A DNA stretch of 64,000 nt from positions 1 through 64,000 of the forward strand of contig NZ_JAVDQI010000005.1 of NCBI RefSeq assembly GCF_031454185.1, written 5' to 3'. Source of the stretch: Methanococcoides alaskense (GTDB lineage: Archaea; Halobacteriota; Methanosarcinia; Methanosarcinales; Methanosarcinaceae). Shown here piece after piece: positions 26,285 to 35,314 of this stretch (position 1 is the first letter of the stretch; each line of letters begins with the position of its first letter). The notes beneath the pieces were generated by a model. The model was given only the letters and a program-made list of their open reading frames with translations, was not told the origin of the DNA and searched no databases. The position numbers and the translations under genes are program-made.

Positions 26285-27223
26285 TTAATTTATCTTTTGG
26301 AAGTGTTTTTCATAAACATAGCCTATGGGCTTTGCTAACTTATTTGTGATATCTATCAAGTACAAACCAAGTTTATTCAAAATTGTTAAATCTTGCCAAA
26401 TTTGACTATCTTTTTTGAACGTAAACAGATTCCACGAACTTTTATGTGACCTGGACATTGAGGTTGTAATGCCTCGATTCATCTTTGTATAAAGTTCAGG
26501 ATTATAGTACGACAGCTGATAGAATCCTCTGCCTATACGGAACGACTTTTTGAGAAGTTGCTTATATGAGGTTCTTGCTGGATGGTTCATAACTATATCT
26601 AGATCATAATCCAATTTATACCCAGAATCGAAAGCCCTGTTTCCAAATTCGTAATCCCCGCTTGAAATCAAATTTGGATTGAATAAACCCACTTTATCAA
26701 AAACTGTTGCTCTGACAACCAAACAACAAGTAGGTGCAAAATGACGATTATTTATGTATTCTACGATTGGGAAACCAGATAATTTGTTATATAATGCAGA
26801 CAGAGAGTTGCTTTCCGAATAAATATCAACCCCACAGGCAAGATAATCGGTTTGATATTTTTTTAACGATGTATCTATCCTTGTGAGCCAATCCATCTCC
26901 ACAGACATGTCAGAATCGATAAAAGCAATTATATCTCCTTTAGCAGCCGTTATACCTTTGTTACGTGCTGCATAAGAACTTTGGATAGAATCCTCAATAA
27001 CAATCTTTATTAATTCTGGATATTCTTGGAGAAACTCTCTTGCAACATCCAACGTTTTATCCGTAGACCCATTATCAGCTACAATTATCTCAAAATAATC
27101 TTGAGGATAATCCTGGTTTACTAATGATTTTAATGTATCCTTAAGACCTTTAGGGTCATTATATACAGGCGTGATAACGGATATAAATGGAATTCTTGAA
27201 TCTTGTTCAAAACTGTTGGCCAT
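26285..27223 (-). CDS. Family 2 glycosyltransferase
   Basis: A GT-A fold is clear: ISVITPVYNDPKGLKDTL at the start, ADNGSTDKT, the acceptor block SYAARNKGI and the metal-binding FIDSDMSVEMDW. There is no long transmembrane region, but the C-terminal ~80 residues are basic and may bind the membrane. I placed the start at MANSFEQ (27223), about 11 residues before the catalytic core; in-frame starts up to 27316 would overlap the upstream gene by 26 bases. The donor sugar is unknown. It is the last gene of the minus-strand block 26.3-29.4 kb. Confidence 0.9.
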   Translation of the reverse strand: MANSFEQDSRIPFISVITPVYNDPKGLKDTLKSLVNQDYPQDYFEIIVADNGSTDKTLDVAREFLQEYPELIKIVIEDSIQSSYAARNKGITAAKGDIIAFIDSDMSVEMDWLTRIDTSLKKYQTDYLACGVDIYSESNSLSALYNKLSGFPIVEYINNRHFAPTCCLVVRATVFDKVGLFNPNLISSGDYEFGNRAFDSGYKLDYDLDIVMNHPARTSYKQLLKKSFRIGRGFYQLSYYNPELYTKMNRGITTSMSRSHKSSWNLFTFKKDSQIWQDLTILNKLGLYLIDITNKLAKPIGYVYEKHFQKIN

Positions 27224-27290
27224 ATTCTCAATTACCATTTTTGATATAATAAATTGCATTTGAACTATTTGTAAAACCTGATTGATTATT

Positions 27291-28481
27291 TTACCCAACC
27301 AATTCCACATCATCAATTTCGGTTGTTTTTAACAAATTTATTGGCAAGCGAGTTAATTCATATATTCTTGCGGTATGTGTTGATGGGTCTTCGTTATTTC
27401 TGTCCATAGAATATGTTTTTTTATTGTAACACCTACTGAATTGCTCATTTACCCAAAATTCAATGGTTTTAATCAATTTATTTTTGCCCATATCTTTTAA
27501 AGTGAACAATGAATAAGGCACTTCAAAGCCAGGAGGATTGTAAGGATATCCATATATATTTTGATCTAATGCTTTTATGTACTCGTCTTTGGACATATAA
27601 TCAATAGCTCTTTTAAATGGTTCAGAATTCCAGAATTTATGTGAAGGAATTTGACTTTCCAAAAGAGCAAAAGCATGCATATTGAAAGAATGATAACCAA
27701 TTGATTTATATAATTGTTTTTGAATTCGTTTTTCTTTTGTTTGTCCCATTAATGGGATAAATTTTAACAAATTTGTGTATCTTATTTTTTGAAGAGTATT
27801 CAATAATTCCTTATCCAATTTGTTATGATACTTTAGATCACTCAATAATGTATTTTCTCTTAATTTCTCGATGTGGTGATGAATAAGGCCATTGTCATGT
27901 ACTGTTAAATTTTGTGGTAAGCAGCTCATGAATCTTTTTATTCTGGAATTAATTTCTGAGTTTTTATTACCATTAATAAGTGAGCCACATGCAGCAAACC
28001 ATAACTGATGGTTGAAAGTTTCGTCCATTGTCAGAATTTGACCATTGATCTCAAGTCGATTCCAGAGACCGCACTCATAATTGAATGGATGCTGTAGAAA
28101 CACCTCTTCTGCAAGTGAAGCATATTTACTATCACCTAGGATTTTTGTAGCCTCTGCCAGCGCTTCAATTGTCCAGGCCTGACCTACCACACCATTGCAT
28201 TTATCCTTCCCTTTGCTGTTCCGATGATAAAAGGAATAACCTTTAGGTCTTGCATTTTTTGAATATAAGTATTCAGCTATTTCGGATACTTTTTGTATAT
28301 ACCTGTCTTCTCCAGTTAATTCATAGCATTTAGCAAAGGTTATGAGCCAGTGCCCTGAATTGCGTACTGGTGTTTCCAGATCATGATAAGGACCATTGTG
28401 GCCTCCAGGGAACGAACCATCCTTATTCTGAAGTTCAAATGCTTTTTCAGAGATGTGTATCAATATCTCGCTTAGCATCAT
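27291..28481 (-). CDS. AglQ-like alpha/alpha-barrel protein of glycan assembly
   Basis: The 396-residue protein has repeated helical pairs with Trp/His-rich loops (ETPVRNSGHWLITFAKCYELTG, GQAWTIEALAEA, MDETFNHQLWFAACG), as in six-hairpin glycosidase-like folds. The N-terminal DGSFPGGHNGPYHD block resembles the AglQ proteins of haloarchaeal N-glycosylation clusters as I recall them. It sits between two GT2 genes with almost no gaps, supporting a role in trimming or modifying the lipid-linked or protein-linked glycan. The exact reaction is unknown. Confidence 0.68.
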   Translation of the reverse strand: MMLSEILIHISEKAFELQNKDGSFPGGHNGPYHDLETPVRNSGHWLITFAKCYELTGEDRYIQKVSEIAEYLYSKNARPKGYSFYHRNSKGKDKCNGVVGQAWTIEALAEATKILGDSKYASLAEEVFLQHPFNYECGLWNRLEINGQILTMDETFNHQLWFAACGSLINGNKNSEINSRIKRFMSCLPQNLTVHDNGLIHHHIEKLRENTLLSDLKYHNKLDKELLNTLQKIRYTNLLKFIPLMGQTKEKRIQKQLYKSIGYHSFNMHAFALLESQIPSHKFWNSEPFKRAIDYMSKDEYIKALDQNIYGYPYNPPGFEVPYSLFTLKDMGKNKLIKTIEFWVNEQFSRCYNKKTYSMDRNNEDPSTHTARIYELTRLPINLLKTTEIDDVELVG

Positions 28482-28482
28482 T

Positions 28483-29376
28483 TTATTTTCCCTTCTTAAG
28501 ATTGCTCAAAGATATTGCCAAAATCCCGAATCCGGTTGCCACATTGCACAGAAACGCAACACACCAGACCCTAAGTAGTTTTTTATTCATTCCCTTGTTC
28601 CCTCTTTCATTGATCAAGTTTTTTATATCTGCAATTTTTGGGAACAGAGATTTTAATAGGGATTTTTTATCAGAATCCCTGTCCTCTGAATTCAGGGCTT
28701 TCATTTTACCCTTGCCAACTCGATATTGCTTTTTAAGCAATTCTTTCAATTTCCTTGTAGGATGTTTAACAACGGCTTCCGGTGCATAGACAAGTTTGTA
28801 GCCTGCTCTGGTTGCCCTTGCAGTCCATTGAACATCCCCTCCAGAAGTTACGTTGTCCGGGAACATGCCAATTTCATCAAACAAAGATGATCTTACAAAC
28901 AGGTTTGCAGTTTTAGCTACCTTCCTGTCCCTGATGTTATGTTCCACCTGCATATTAGTCATAGAATCATACATCTCAGCAGCTGTTTCTTTTTCTGAAA
29001 AATAGAACTCAACCTTCCCCCCTACAAGATCAGCACCATCCGAAAATAGTTTTATACCCTCATTCAACCACTTCGATGAAGCAATACAATCAGAATCAAT
29101 AAAAACTAAAAGATAACCATTTGCATATTTTATGCCCTTATTTCGAGCAGCATAAGAACTTTGAATCTCATTTTCATCCAGACGTTTAACGGGATATTTT
29201 TTTATGATTTCACTTGTGTTATCTGTAGATTTGTTATCAACTATGATAATTTCCAGTAGGTCTTGCGGATACTCCAGATTCATGAGGGAATCAAGTAGTT
29301 TATCTACCTCCTTCTCTGCATTGTAAACAGGAGCAATAATAGATACTGATGGAAGTTCTGTGTTGCTAGTGGACAT
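28483..29376 (-). CDS. Family 2 glycosyltransferase with C-terminal membrane segment
   Basis: The GT-A core is clear: VSIIAPVYNAEKEVDKLLDSL, VDNKSTDNTSE, SYAARNKGIKYANG and FIDSDCIASSKW. The SYAARNKG block is nearly the same as in the GT2 at 26.3 kb, so the two are related and may act in sequence. The last ~35 residues form a hydrophobic helix (VWCVAFLCNVATGFGILAIS) that would anchor the enzyme. It is the first gene of this block. The region upstream is filled by decayed insertion sequences, which may have replaced its original promoter or neighbours. Confidence 0.9.
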   Translation of the reverse strand: MSTSNTELPSVSIIAPVYNAEKEVDKLLDSLMNLEYPQDLLEIIIVDNKSTDNTSEIIKKYPVKRLDENEIQSSYAARNKGIKYANGYLLVFIDSDCIASSKWLNEGIKLFSDGADLVGGKVEFYFSEKETAAEMYDSMTNMQVEHNIRDRKVAKTANLFVRSSLFDEIGMFPDNVTSGGDVQWTARATRAGYKLVYAPEAVVKHPTRKLKELLKKQYRVGKGKMKALNSEDRDSDKKSLLKSLFPKIADIKNLINERGNKGMNKKLLRVWCVAFLCNVATGFGILAISLSNLKKGK

Positions 29377-29401
29377 TTGTACTCACAATATATAATTATA
29401 G

Positions 29402-30361
29402 TTAATAACCTAATATTTTTTGCTTATAATCTTCATCAACAAACTTTTCAATCCATCTCTTTGCAAAACTAATTTTTGATGAATATTTGATGAACGCATC
29501 AAATATCAGATGCTTCATATGATTTGCATCAATTATGAATATAGATGAAATGACTCTCTTTATACTTTCCTATATATGCTCGATTGGATTTAGGTCTGGG
29601 GAATATGGTGGAAGATAAATCAGTTCGATCTTATTTTTCACTGCATACTCAATCGTATCTTTTGCCCTTGATATCTTTCAGAAACTCACACACATCTTCT
29701 TTTTTTGAATGTTCTTTGAAATCAATAACAGAATTTCCATTTATGGAATAGAATCCAAATGCATTTACTTTTATTCTTGTTGTATTCTTGGATATCTTTG
29801 GTTTATTGAATGACCAGAGTCTTTGAGTATTTGCTGTGGTTTGAGGTGAAGATTCATCAAGAAAGCCCATGATAATATTTTCATCGATTAGAGGTATCTT
29901 TTTTTAAAGTGTCTTCTGCATTGACAGGTTTTCTGTAATCATGAGGATAAGGTTTTGCAAATTTCATGCCAAATTTCTTCAAAATTCCATGAATCTGCAT
30001 CAGACTATATTCGACAACAAATTCTTTGAGTATAAGATATTTGATCTCTTTTGTTATCCAATCATCTCTTTCCTTAAGAATCTCTTTGAGTTGAACTTTC
30101 TGTTCATCTGAAAGCTTTGATGGTCTTCCCCCACTATACTTTGGAATCAATCCATCATAACCATCTTCTCTGCCAGATATGACCAACATTTCTCGATACG
30201 CCTACCCTTTCAGATGAAACTTTTACACTGTTGCCTTCATAGCGATACTTGACAGAGTACAGCCTTTTAAGAACTCTTGCATTTTTCTCAGTCTTTATTT
30301 AATCTAAAAGTTCATCATCGTTGATAGGCTTTTGAATAGGTATTTGTTCAAGTTTTGTCAT
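29402..30361 (-). pseudogene. Decayed IS630-family transposase
   Basis: Fragments in order on the minus strand make up one IS630 transposase. It starts with MTKLEQIPIQKPINDDELLD followed by a TAA, then KTEKNARVLKRLYSVKYRY. A helix-turn-helix part with GGRPSKLSDEQ is at 29881-30189, the first catalytic Asp is in GFLDESSPQ, and the last in IYLPPYSPDLNPIEHI followed by TAG where Trp is usual. At least two frameshifts and two nonsense codons separate these parts, so it is dead. The TAG here is a plain W-to-stop change and not evidence of recoding. Confidence 0.9.
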
Positions 30362-30510
30362 AAAAGAATATTGTAGATGATGTACCATAAATTATGTGAT
30401 TGGCTATAATATATTTGTTAGACAGACAAAACATATTTATGTTTATGGAACGTAATTATATTTAGACTCTAAATATGTTTTTTTAATAAGATATAGATGG
30501 ATATAATTGT

Positions 30511-30905
30511 GGCTCTGTAGAAATCTGAGTTTATAATTAATTTTACATAAAATTTTAAAAATAATCTCCTTAGTAGTATGTATCACAGAAAACACGAAGT
30601 TGATGAATATGTTTTTACTAACGAATGTTTAAAGCTTCTTGATATAGTACTATTTTTATAAAGTAACTCACATCTTCAGATCCATGGTTGCAAGTATTCC
30701 AAAAAAAGAAACACGCCATCATATGTTGATATTGGTTTTATTGAAAGAGTAACTGAATGAAGATTATAGAGATATTTTTATAATTGTCGAAGTAATGAAT
30801 AAACTTAAATTAAGAATCAAAATTAAACAGATTCCAAACTTCACCTCACTTCACAAATTAGTTACAAGACTTAACTCGATTTATTTCGTAGATTGCTACA
30901 GTAAA
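30511..30905. mobile_element. Remnant of an IS with GGCTCTGTAGAAA ends
   Basis: The left end GGCTCTGTAGAAATC matches the MITE end at 26123. A degenerate inverted partner, GATTGCTACAG, lies at 30891-30901. Between them a short reading frame starts with a transposase-like N-terminus (MYHRKHEVDEYV) but stops after about 25 codons. The size, about 395 bp, suggests an internally deleted copy. The family is uncertain. Confidence 0.5.
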
Positions 30906-30916
30906 AATTGAAATTC

Positions 30917-31042
30917 GGCTCTGTAGAAATCCTCATTTGAATAATAAAAATTATCCTGGCATACCTATCAAGGTTATGCACTAATACCTTGATAATTATG
31001 TAAGGGTTATTTTTAGTATCAAACTAGGAATTTTACAAAGCT
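30917..31042. mobile_element. Possible second MITE-like element with the same end
   Basis: GGCTCTGTAGAAATCC at 30917 has an imperfect inverted partner GGAATTTTACAAAGCT at 31027-31042 (12 of 16 positions). The 126-bp size is close to that of the 131-bp MITE at 26123. No target duplication is recognisable, so it is old or only half an element. Confidence 0.4.
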
Positions 31043-31125
31043 ATATTTTATTTAATAATTAGATCCATGTATCTCAGCTATTTTATCCTTTTATTATTTT
31101 TTTTAATAAACTGATTTTTAATGGA

Positions 31126-32289
31126 TTAATCGGAAAGCTCTGAAGAGATTACTTTTTTTATTAACTTTTCTGTTTTATCTAGTATTGCCTTTTCATTAAA
31201 TGCCAACTTTATAATTTGTCTATTTTTTTCAATATCTTCTTCTGATAAATGTAAATCTAATAATTTAGGATTATTATATAACTCATCTAAAGAAAACACA
31301 ACTGCACCCTTTCCTTTATAAAATGTATAAAATGGGTTCAGCGTATTCAAAAAAACTTTGGCTCCCATGTACAACATAGCTGTAATATTGCCTCCGCCTT
31401 GCTGCCTATGATGATTCATTATCACATTAGAGCAAGAACTTATTATACTAATATAATTATCATATGGAATGAATTTATCTACAGCTAAAAAACGATTGCC
31501 AAAATAAATACTGGCAGCATTTTTTATAATGTGTGCATACTCAGAATTACCATAACTCAACGGACAGATTATTTTTTTCCCTTTTAAATTTTGAGTTCTT
31601 AGAAAATCAAACACTTCCAAATGATTATTTGTAGGTGTAGCGCTATTGCCTACAAGTATATCATTATTATTTAGTTTACAATGCTTTATTTTTCCTTCAA
31701 TCATCCTCACTGTGCTACCATAGTTCCAGTCTACATAATTTGGAAAATTAAAGGCAAATTTAGAAGCAACCATTTCGTATTCATTTTCTAGAACAGGTGC
31801 AAAAAAGTTTATTTTCTCAACAATTGATTTTTTTTCTAATTGTTTATGCAATATATTATTTGCAATCTGTTTTAAAATGCCATCGTTTGATTTTTTTTTG
31901 ATGTGTAGATTTTTAACAATATCTCTAGTTCGTTTTTGATATAGGCACTCCGGATTTTCATATATAAGATCATAGTAATCATAACCCATCCCAATCCACA
32001 CAAATTTTAAACACGGGTTGGCATGTGCTACAATTTCTTGATTAAATACACTAAGTGAGTGAAGAACAATAATATCATATTTATTTAATGATTTCATAAA
32101 AAATGGATTTTTGAATGAAATAGGGTTGATAAATTCAACAGGTGTTTTCTCAATGTATTTCAAATTTTTAGTCATTGAAGGTACAAAAAATGTATTACAT
32201 GAAGGCGCGACGGACTCAAAATTTAGATAAGCAGTATCCGTAAATTTATCATCTGGGACAAAGTGAAGAATTTTTATATTCTCAATCAT
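31126..32289 (-). CDS. GT56-like 4-acetamido-4,6-dideoxyhexose transferase (WecF/RffT-like)
   Basis: The 387-residue protein resembles the Fuc4NAc transferases of enterobacterial common antigen synthesis. Supporting blocks are KILHFVPDDKFTDTAYLNFE at the N-terminus, GNSATPTNNHLEVFDFL in the middle and HHRQQGGGN near the C-terminus. Such enzymes move Fuc4NAc from a dTDP donor to a lipid-linked acceptor. The neighbouring RfbA, RfbB, aminotransferase and GNAT genes could make a dTDP-4-acetamido-dideoxyhexose, which supports the call. The gene is markedly AT-rich compared with the housekeeping genes, hinting at transfer. Confidence 0.78.
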   Translation of the reverse strand: MIENIKILHFVPDDKFTDTAYLNFESVAPSCNTFFVPSMTKNLKYIEKTPVEFINPISFKNPFFMKSLNKYDIIVLHSLSVFNQEIVAHANPCLKFVWIGMGYDYYDLIYENPECLYQKRTRDIVKNLHIKKKSNDGILKQIANNILHKQLEKKSIVEKINFFAPVLENEYEMVASKFAFNFPNYVDWNYGSTVRMIEGKIKHCKLNNNDILVGNSATPTNNHLEVFDFLRTQNLKGKKIICPLSYGNSEYAHIIKNAASIYFGNRFLAVDKFIPYDNYISIISSCSNVIMNHHRQQGGGNITAMLYMGAKVFLNTLNPFYTFYKGKGAVVFSLDELYNNPKLLDLHLSEEDIEKNRQIIKLAFNEKAILDKTEKLIKKVISSELSD

Positions 32290-32363
32290 ATTACATCACA
32301 TTTTAGTATTATTTAATAAACCGAAACCTACATTCGTATAGATATATTCTCTGTGGATCACTT

Positions 32364-32402
32364 TATTATCAGAGGATATTTACTCCTTATTCTCTGATAA
32401 TA
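32364..32402. repeat. 11-bp inverted repeat
   Basis: TATTATCAGAG and CTCTGATAATA form a perfect 11-bp stem with a 17-base loop. It lies between the flippase and the GT56-like gene and overlaps the end of a decayed glycosyltransferase fragment. It could stabilise the mRNA or act as a partial terminator in the minus-strand operon. Confidence 0.45.
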
Positions 32403-32543
32403 TCGACTGTTATGTCTGTTGATTCATCATCACGTATGATAATTCCAACAGAAAATTGGTTTATTCTAGTATGAAAACATTCACTAGCATCTCTTATAGC
32501 TATGACTGTATGTGAATACTAAAAGTGCTTGTGTTTCATCCAT
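32387..32543 (-). pseudogene. Short glycosyltransferase relic
   Basis: Two minus-strand frames carry pieces of a GT2 N-terminus: MDETQALLVFTYSHSY in one frame, then, after a shift, FSVGIIIRDDESTDITVDII with the GT2 DDxSTD motif, ending in TAA. The start overlaps the flippase stop, as an operon gene would. It is probably what is left of a deleted glycosyltransferase. Confidence 0.5.
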
Positions 32544-34035
32544 GATTATGACCCGTTTTAAGATATTGTTCTTTTATTATCTGCAACATTAGTAATTGTG
32601 CCGGCATTTTTAATAAGTGGTTGATTAGCACATAGAATACAGTTCCTGCTAACCCAATAACTAAAAGATAAGCAAAGTTTCCAATTGGTAATACCGAGCC
32701 TGTGACATACATAAAAACTCCCATTGTAATAGATAATAAAAGTGTGGGTATGAAGTCTTTTAACTGTTCTGATACAGAGTAGTCAATCATTTTTACTGAA
32801 AAATAGCTGTTGGGAATATAAGCCAATACTGAGCTAACAATCTGTCCCACTAGAATCCCAAAAATACCAAACTGTACACTAATTAATATAATTATCACAA
32901 TCATGAGTTTTTTAATAATTTCTAAATACAAGAAGAGATCAGATCTACCTTTAACTTTGAGAATATTCAAGTTGATTGCATGCAGGGGGTATAACAAACC
33001 CGCTATACACAAAAGCTGTAAATAAGGTACTGCAGGCAGCCAATCATCCTTTAACATAACACTGAATAGAGGCTCGGCTAGCACTACAAGAGCTATCATA
33101 CAAGGAAAAACAATGTAGGTAACAACCTGAATGATTTTACGATAAAATTCCTTAAGAGCTTTGTTGTCATCCTGTATTGTTGATAGTGCCGGATAGGTAA
33201 CCTTTTGGATTGCATTTGTTAATTGTGTCACAACAACTTGTTGAAGTTTCTGGGCGAAGAAATAATAACCCACCAGTGTTGCTAAAAAGAGTTTGCCAAT
33301 AACTATGATATAAATATTTTGGAAAACGGTATTTATTAGGCTAGATAGAAAAAGTTTTGACCCAAAACCAAACATCTCATTAAGTGATTCTACACTGAAA
33401 TCTTTACTGGGCCTCCATTTATTAACAATCCAGTAAAGTGCTGTAGCAGCAAAAGATGACATTAGCATCTGAGCTACCAGACTCCAGATCCCAAATCCCA
33501 TTACTGCCATTGATATTGCTACAACACCGGAAAAGATTGCTGAAGGCATAGTAACTTTGAATTGGATTTTAAAGTTCAAATTTCGGGTTAGGTCTGCTAC
33601 TTGAACCATTTGGAAAGAATTGATAATCACTACCAAGCCCACTACACGAACTAACATTACCAACCTTGGTTCATTGTAAAAACTTGCTATTAGGGATGCA
33701 GAAGCGAAAAGAAGTAAGTAAGCCAAAAGCCCCAACACTAAATTTGCATAGAAAGCCGTGGAATAATCTGTTTGATCAACCTCTTTTTTACGAATGAGGG
33801 CCTGACTAAACCCAGAATCCATCAAGGAGTTGGCAATAGCAAAGAAGACTGCGGTCATGGCCATAAGACCAAAATCTGCCGGCAGTAGGAACCACGCTAA
33901 TATGATTGTAGTGATTGTCTGAATCCCAACTCGAAGTAGTTGTTCAAAGAAAGTCCAGATTACTCCGGTAATTGTTTTGTGGCGGAGGTTATTGCTAGAA
34001 TTCATAGTTGTTCGCATGTTTGAAAGCTGACTCAA
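32536..34035 (-). CDS. MOP-superfamily polysaccharide flippase (WzxC-like)
   Basis: The 499-residue protein has 12-14 predicted transmembrane helices and the family's N-terminal pattern (GVIWTFFEQLLRVGIQTITTIILAWFLLPADFGLMAM). Such transporters flip lipid-linked oligosaccharides across the membrane. Within this gene cluster it most likely exports the glycan built by the neighbouring transferases. The stop (TGA) overlaps the start of a decayed glycosyltransferase fragment. The substrate is inferred from context. Confidence 0.93.
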   Translation of the reverse strand: MSQLSNMRTTMNSSNNLRHKTITGVIWTFFEQLLRVGIQTITTIILAWFLLPADFGLMAMTAVFFAIANSLMDSGFSQALIRKKEVDQTDYSTAFYANLVLGLLAYLLLFASASLIASFYNEPRLVMLVRVVGLVVIINSFQMVQVADLTRNLNFKIQFKVTMPSAIFSGVVAISMAVMGFGIWSLVAQMLMSSFAATALYWIVNKWRPSKDFSVESLNEMFGFGSKLFLSSLINTVFQNIYIIVIGKLFLATLVGYYFFAQKLQQVVVTQLTNAIQKVTYPALSTIQDDNKALKEFYRKIIQVVTYIVFPCMIALVVLAEPLFSVMLKDDWLPAVPYLQLLCIAGLLYPLHAINLNILKVKGRSDLFLYLEIIKKLMIVIIILISVQFGIFGILVGQIVSSVLAYIPNSYFSVKMIDYSVSEQLKDFIPTLLLSITMGVFMYVTGSVLPIGNFAYLLVIGLAGTVFYVLINHLLKMPAQLLMLQIIKEQYLKTGHNHG

Positions 34036-34127
34036 TTATTTTTAAAAATAACAATTTATAAACTAATCTCATTATAATTGATTCAGTAGTGTAACTAGTG
34101 AAAAATTATTATTTTTGATTAACATCG

Positions 34128-34565
34128 TCATATATTCTTAACCATTATGATATTATTATGGTTAACAGATTCAATTTTAAATAAATTTTTGATATAAAAT
34201 TTTATTGCTTTAGTATTGTTTTTATTTACTTCAAGTTTCATAAAGTTCATTCCTTTTTTCCTTGAATACTCAATTGAAAAATCAATCAATTTCTGAGAGA
34301 TTCCAGTACTTTGATATTCAGGCATAATCGAAATCGAGCTAATGAAAGCTATTTTTTTCGAATAATCATTTGCATAGACTGCCAAAAAACCGATAGTTTT
34401 TCCATTATTTTGGATGAAAAAACAGTCAGCGTTTTGAACAAGTTTATCTGAATATTTATTTATATCAACTACTTGATCCAAAGGTGGAATAAAGGAATCA
34501 CACATAGCATTCAAATAGCTTTTTATTGCCATTAAACTCGATTCTCTATTAATATTTTGACACAT
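34128..34565 (-). CDS. GNAT-family N-acetyltransferase
   Basis: The 145-residue protein is a single GNAT domain: CFFIQNNGKTIGFLAVY, SISIMPEYQSTGISQKLIDF (acetyl-CoA binding loop, a Q/RxxGxx/A variant with Ser in place of the last Gly) and LEVNKNNTKAIKFYIK. In the cluster it could acetylate the 4-amino group of a dTDP-4-amino-4,6-dideoxyhexose, as WecD/RffC does, but the sequence alone does not show this. It lies between the flippase and WbqC-like genes and is AT-rich. Confidence 0.82.
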   Translation of the reverse strand: MCQNINRESSLMAIKSYLNAMCDSFIPPLDQVVDINKYSDKLVQNADCFFIQNNGKTIGFLAVYANDYSKKIAFISSISIMPEYQSTGISQKLIDFSIEYSRKKGMNFMKLEVNKNNTKAIKFYIKNLFKIESVNHNNIIMVKNI

Positions 34566-34591
34566 TTTAATGATGATTTAGGTAGCATTCT

Positions 34592-35314
34592 TCAATTACG
34601 AATAATATCATACATGCCAAGCATCTTTTTAATATCGTTCTTTGAATTGAACATCATAACATCTATGATTGAGAGGTTCGGTACAAATTCATTTCCAAAC
34701 TGGTCATATTCACCAGTTTCTGATTTTATAAATTTAAGTTCAATTCCTTTGGCTTCAAATGTTTCTTTATCATAAAGTTCCAAGCCTCCAATTGCATTTA
34801 TATAGGAGGTAGCCGATAGATGTCTGCAAATCTCTAGAACTCTTTCTTGGCCTTTTAATAAGTGGTCCATTTCAACTTGTGATGAAATGATAATTTCAGT
34901 ATGTATTTCAAGATATTCGGAAATTGTTTTTATTGAGTTCCAAATGAATGTAAAAAGGTTTTTTTCATCACATCTGATACATTTTTCAATAGATGGCATT
35001 GCTTCGTTAAAATATGGCGCTTTCCGATATCCATCTCTCATTTTTCGTATAAATTTATCTGCATCTGTGTCAAAATATTTATCAGAAATTAATCTTTCAC
35101 GAATGTCTAAATAATCTGAACCAGATTTAAGAGGAATTGTAAACAAGAAATCTTTACCATTTTGAAGGATGCGATTACGACGTATCCAGCTTTTCTTGGT
35201 AAACTGAATATTGTCATAAACTACAAACTTATCAACCGCATTAATAAGTTGCCAGTAACCAATATAAGGCAAAAAATATGGCTGCATAATGGCAATATTT
35301 ACTGTTTTACCCAT
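34592..35314 (-). CDS. WbqC-family protein
   Basis: The 240-residue protein has the family start (IAIMQPYFLPYIGYWQLINAVD) and the blocks YDNIQFTKKSWIRRN and FLFTIPLKSG. WbqC-like proteins occur in O-antigen and sugar nucleotide clusters of bacteria and archaea. Their biochemical role is not settled; some are thought to attach or modify amino-acid or acyl groups on amino sugars. It is directly upstream of the GNAT gene and directly downstream of the pyruvyl-transferase-like gene (stop and start adjoin). Confidence 0.9.
   Translation of the reverse strand: MGKTVNIAIMQPYFLPYIGYWQLINAVDKFVVYDNIQFTKKSWIRRNRILQNGKDFLFTIPLKSGSDYLDIRERLISDKYFDTDADKFIRKMRDGYRKAPYFNEAMPSIEKCIRCDEKNLFTFIWNSIKTISEYLEIHTEIIISSQVEMDHLLKGQERVLEICRHLSATSYINAIGGLELYDKETFEAKGIELKFIKSETGEYDQFGNEFVPNLSIIDVMMFNSKNDIKKMLGMYDIIRN

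Noticed and set aside
29550..29580. TAG after the PIEHI block of the IS630 transposase as a third pyrrolysine site
   Set aside because: The gene also has a TAA and frameshifts, and the family has Trp (TGG) at this place, so this is simple decay.
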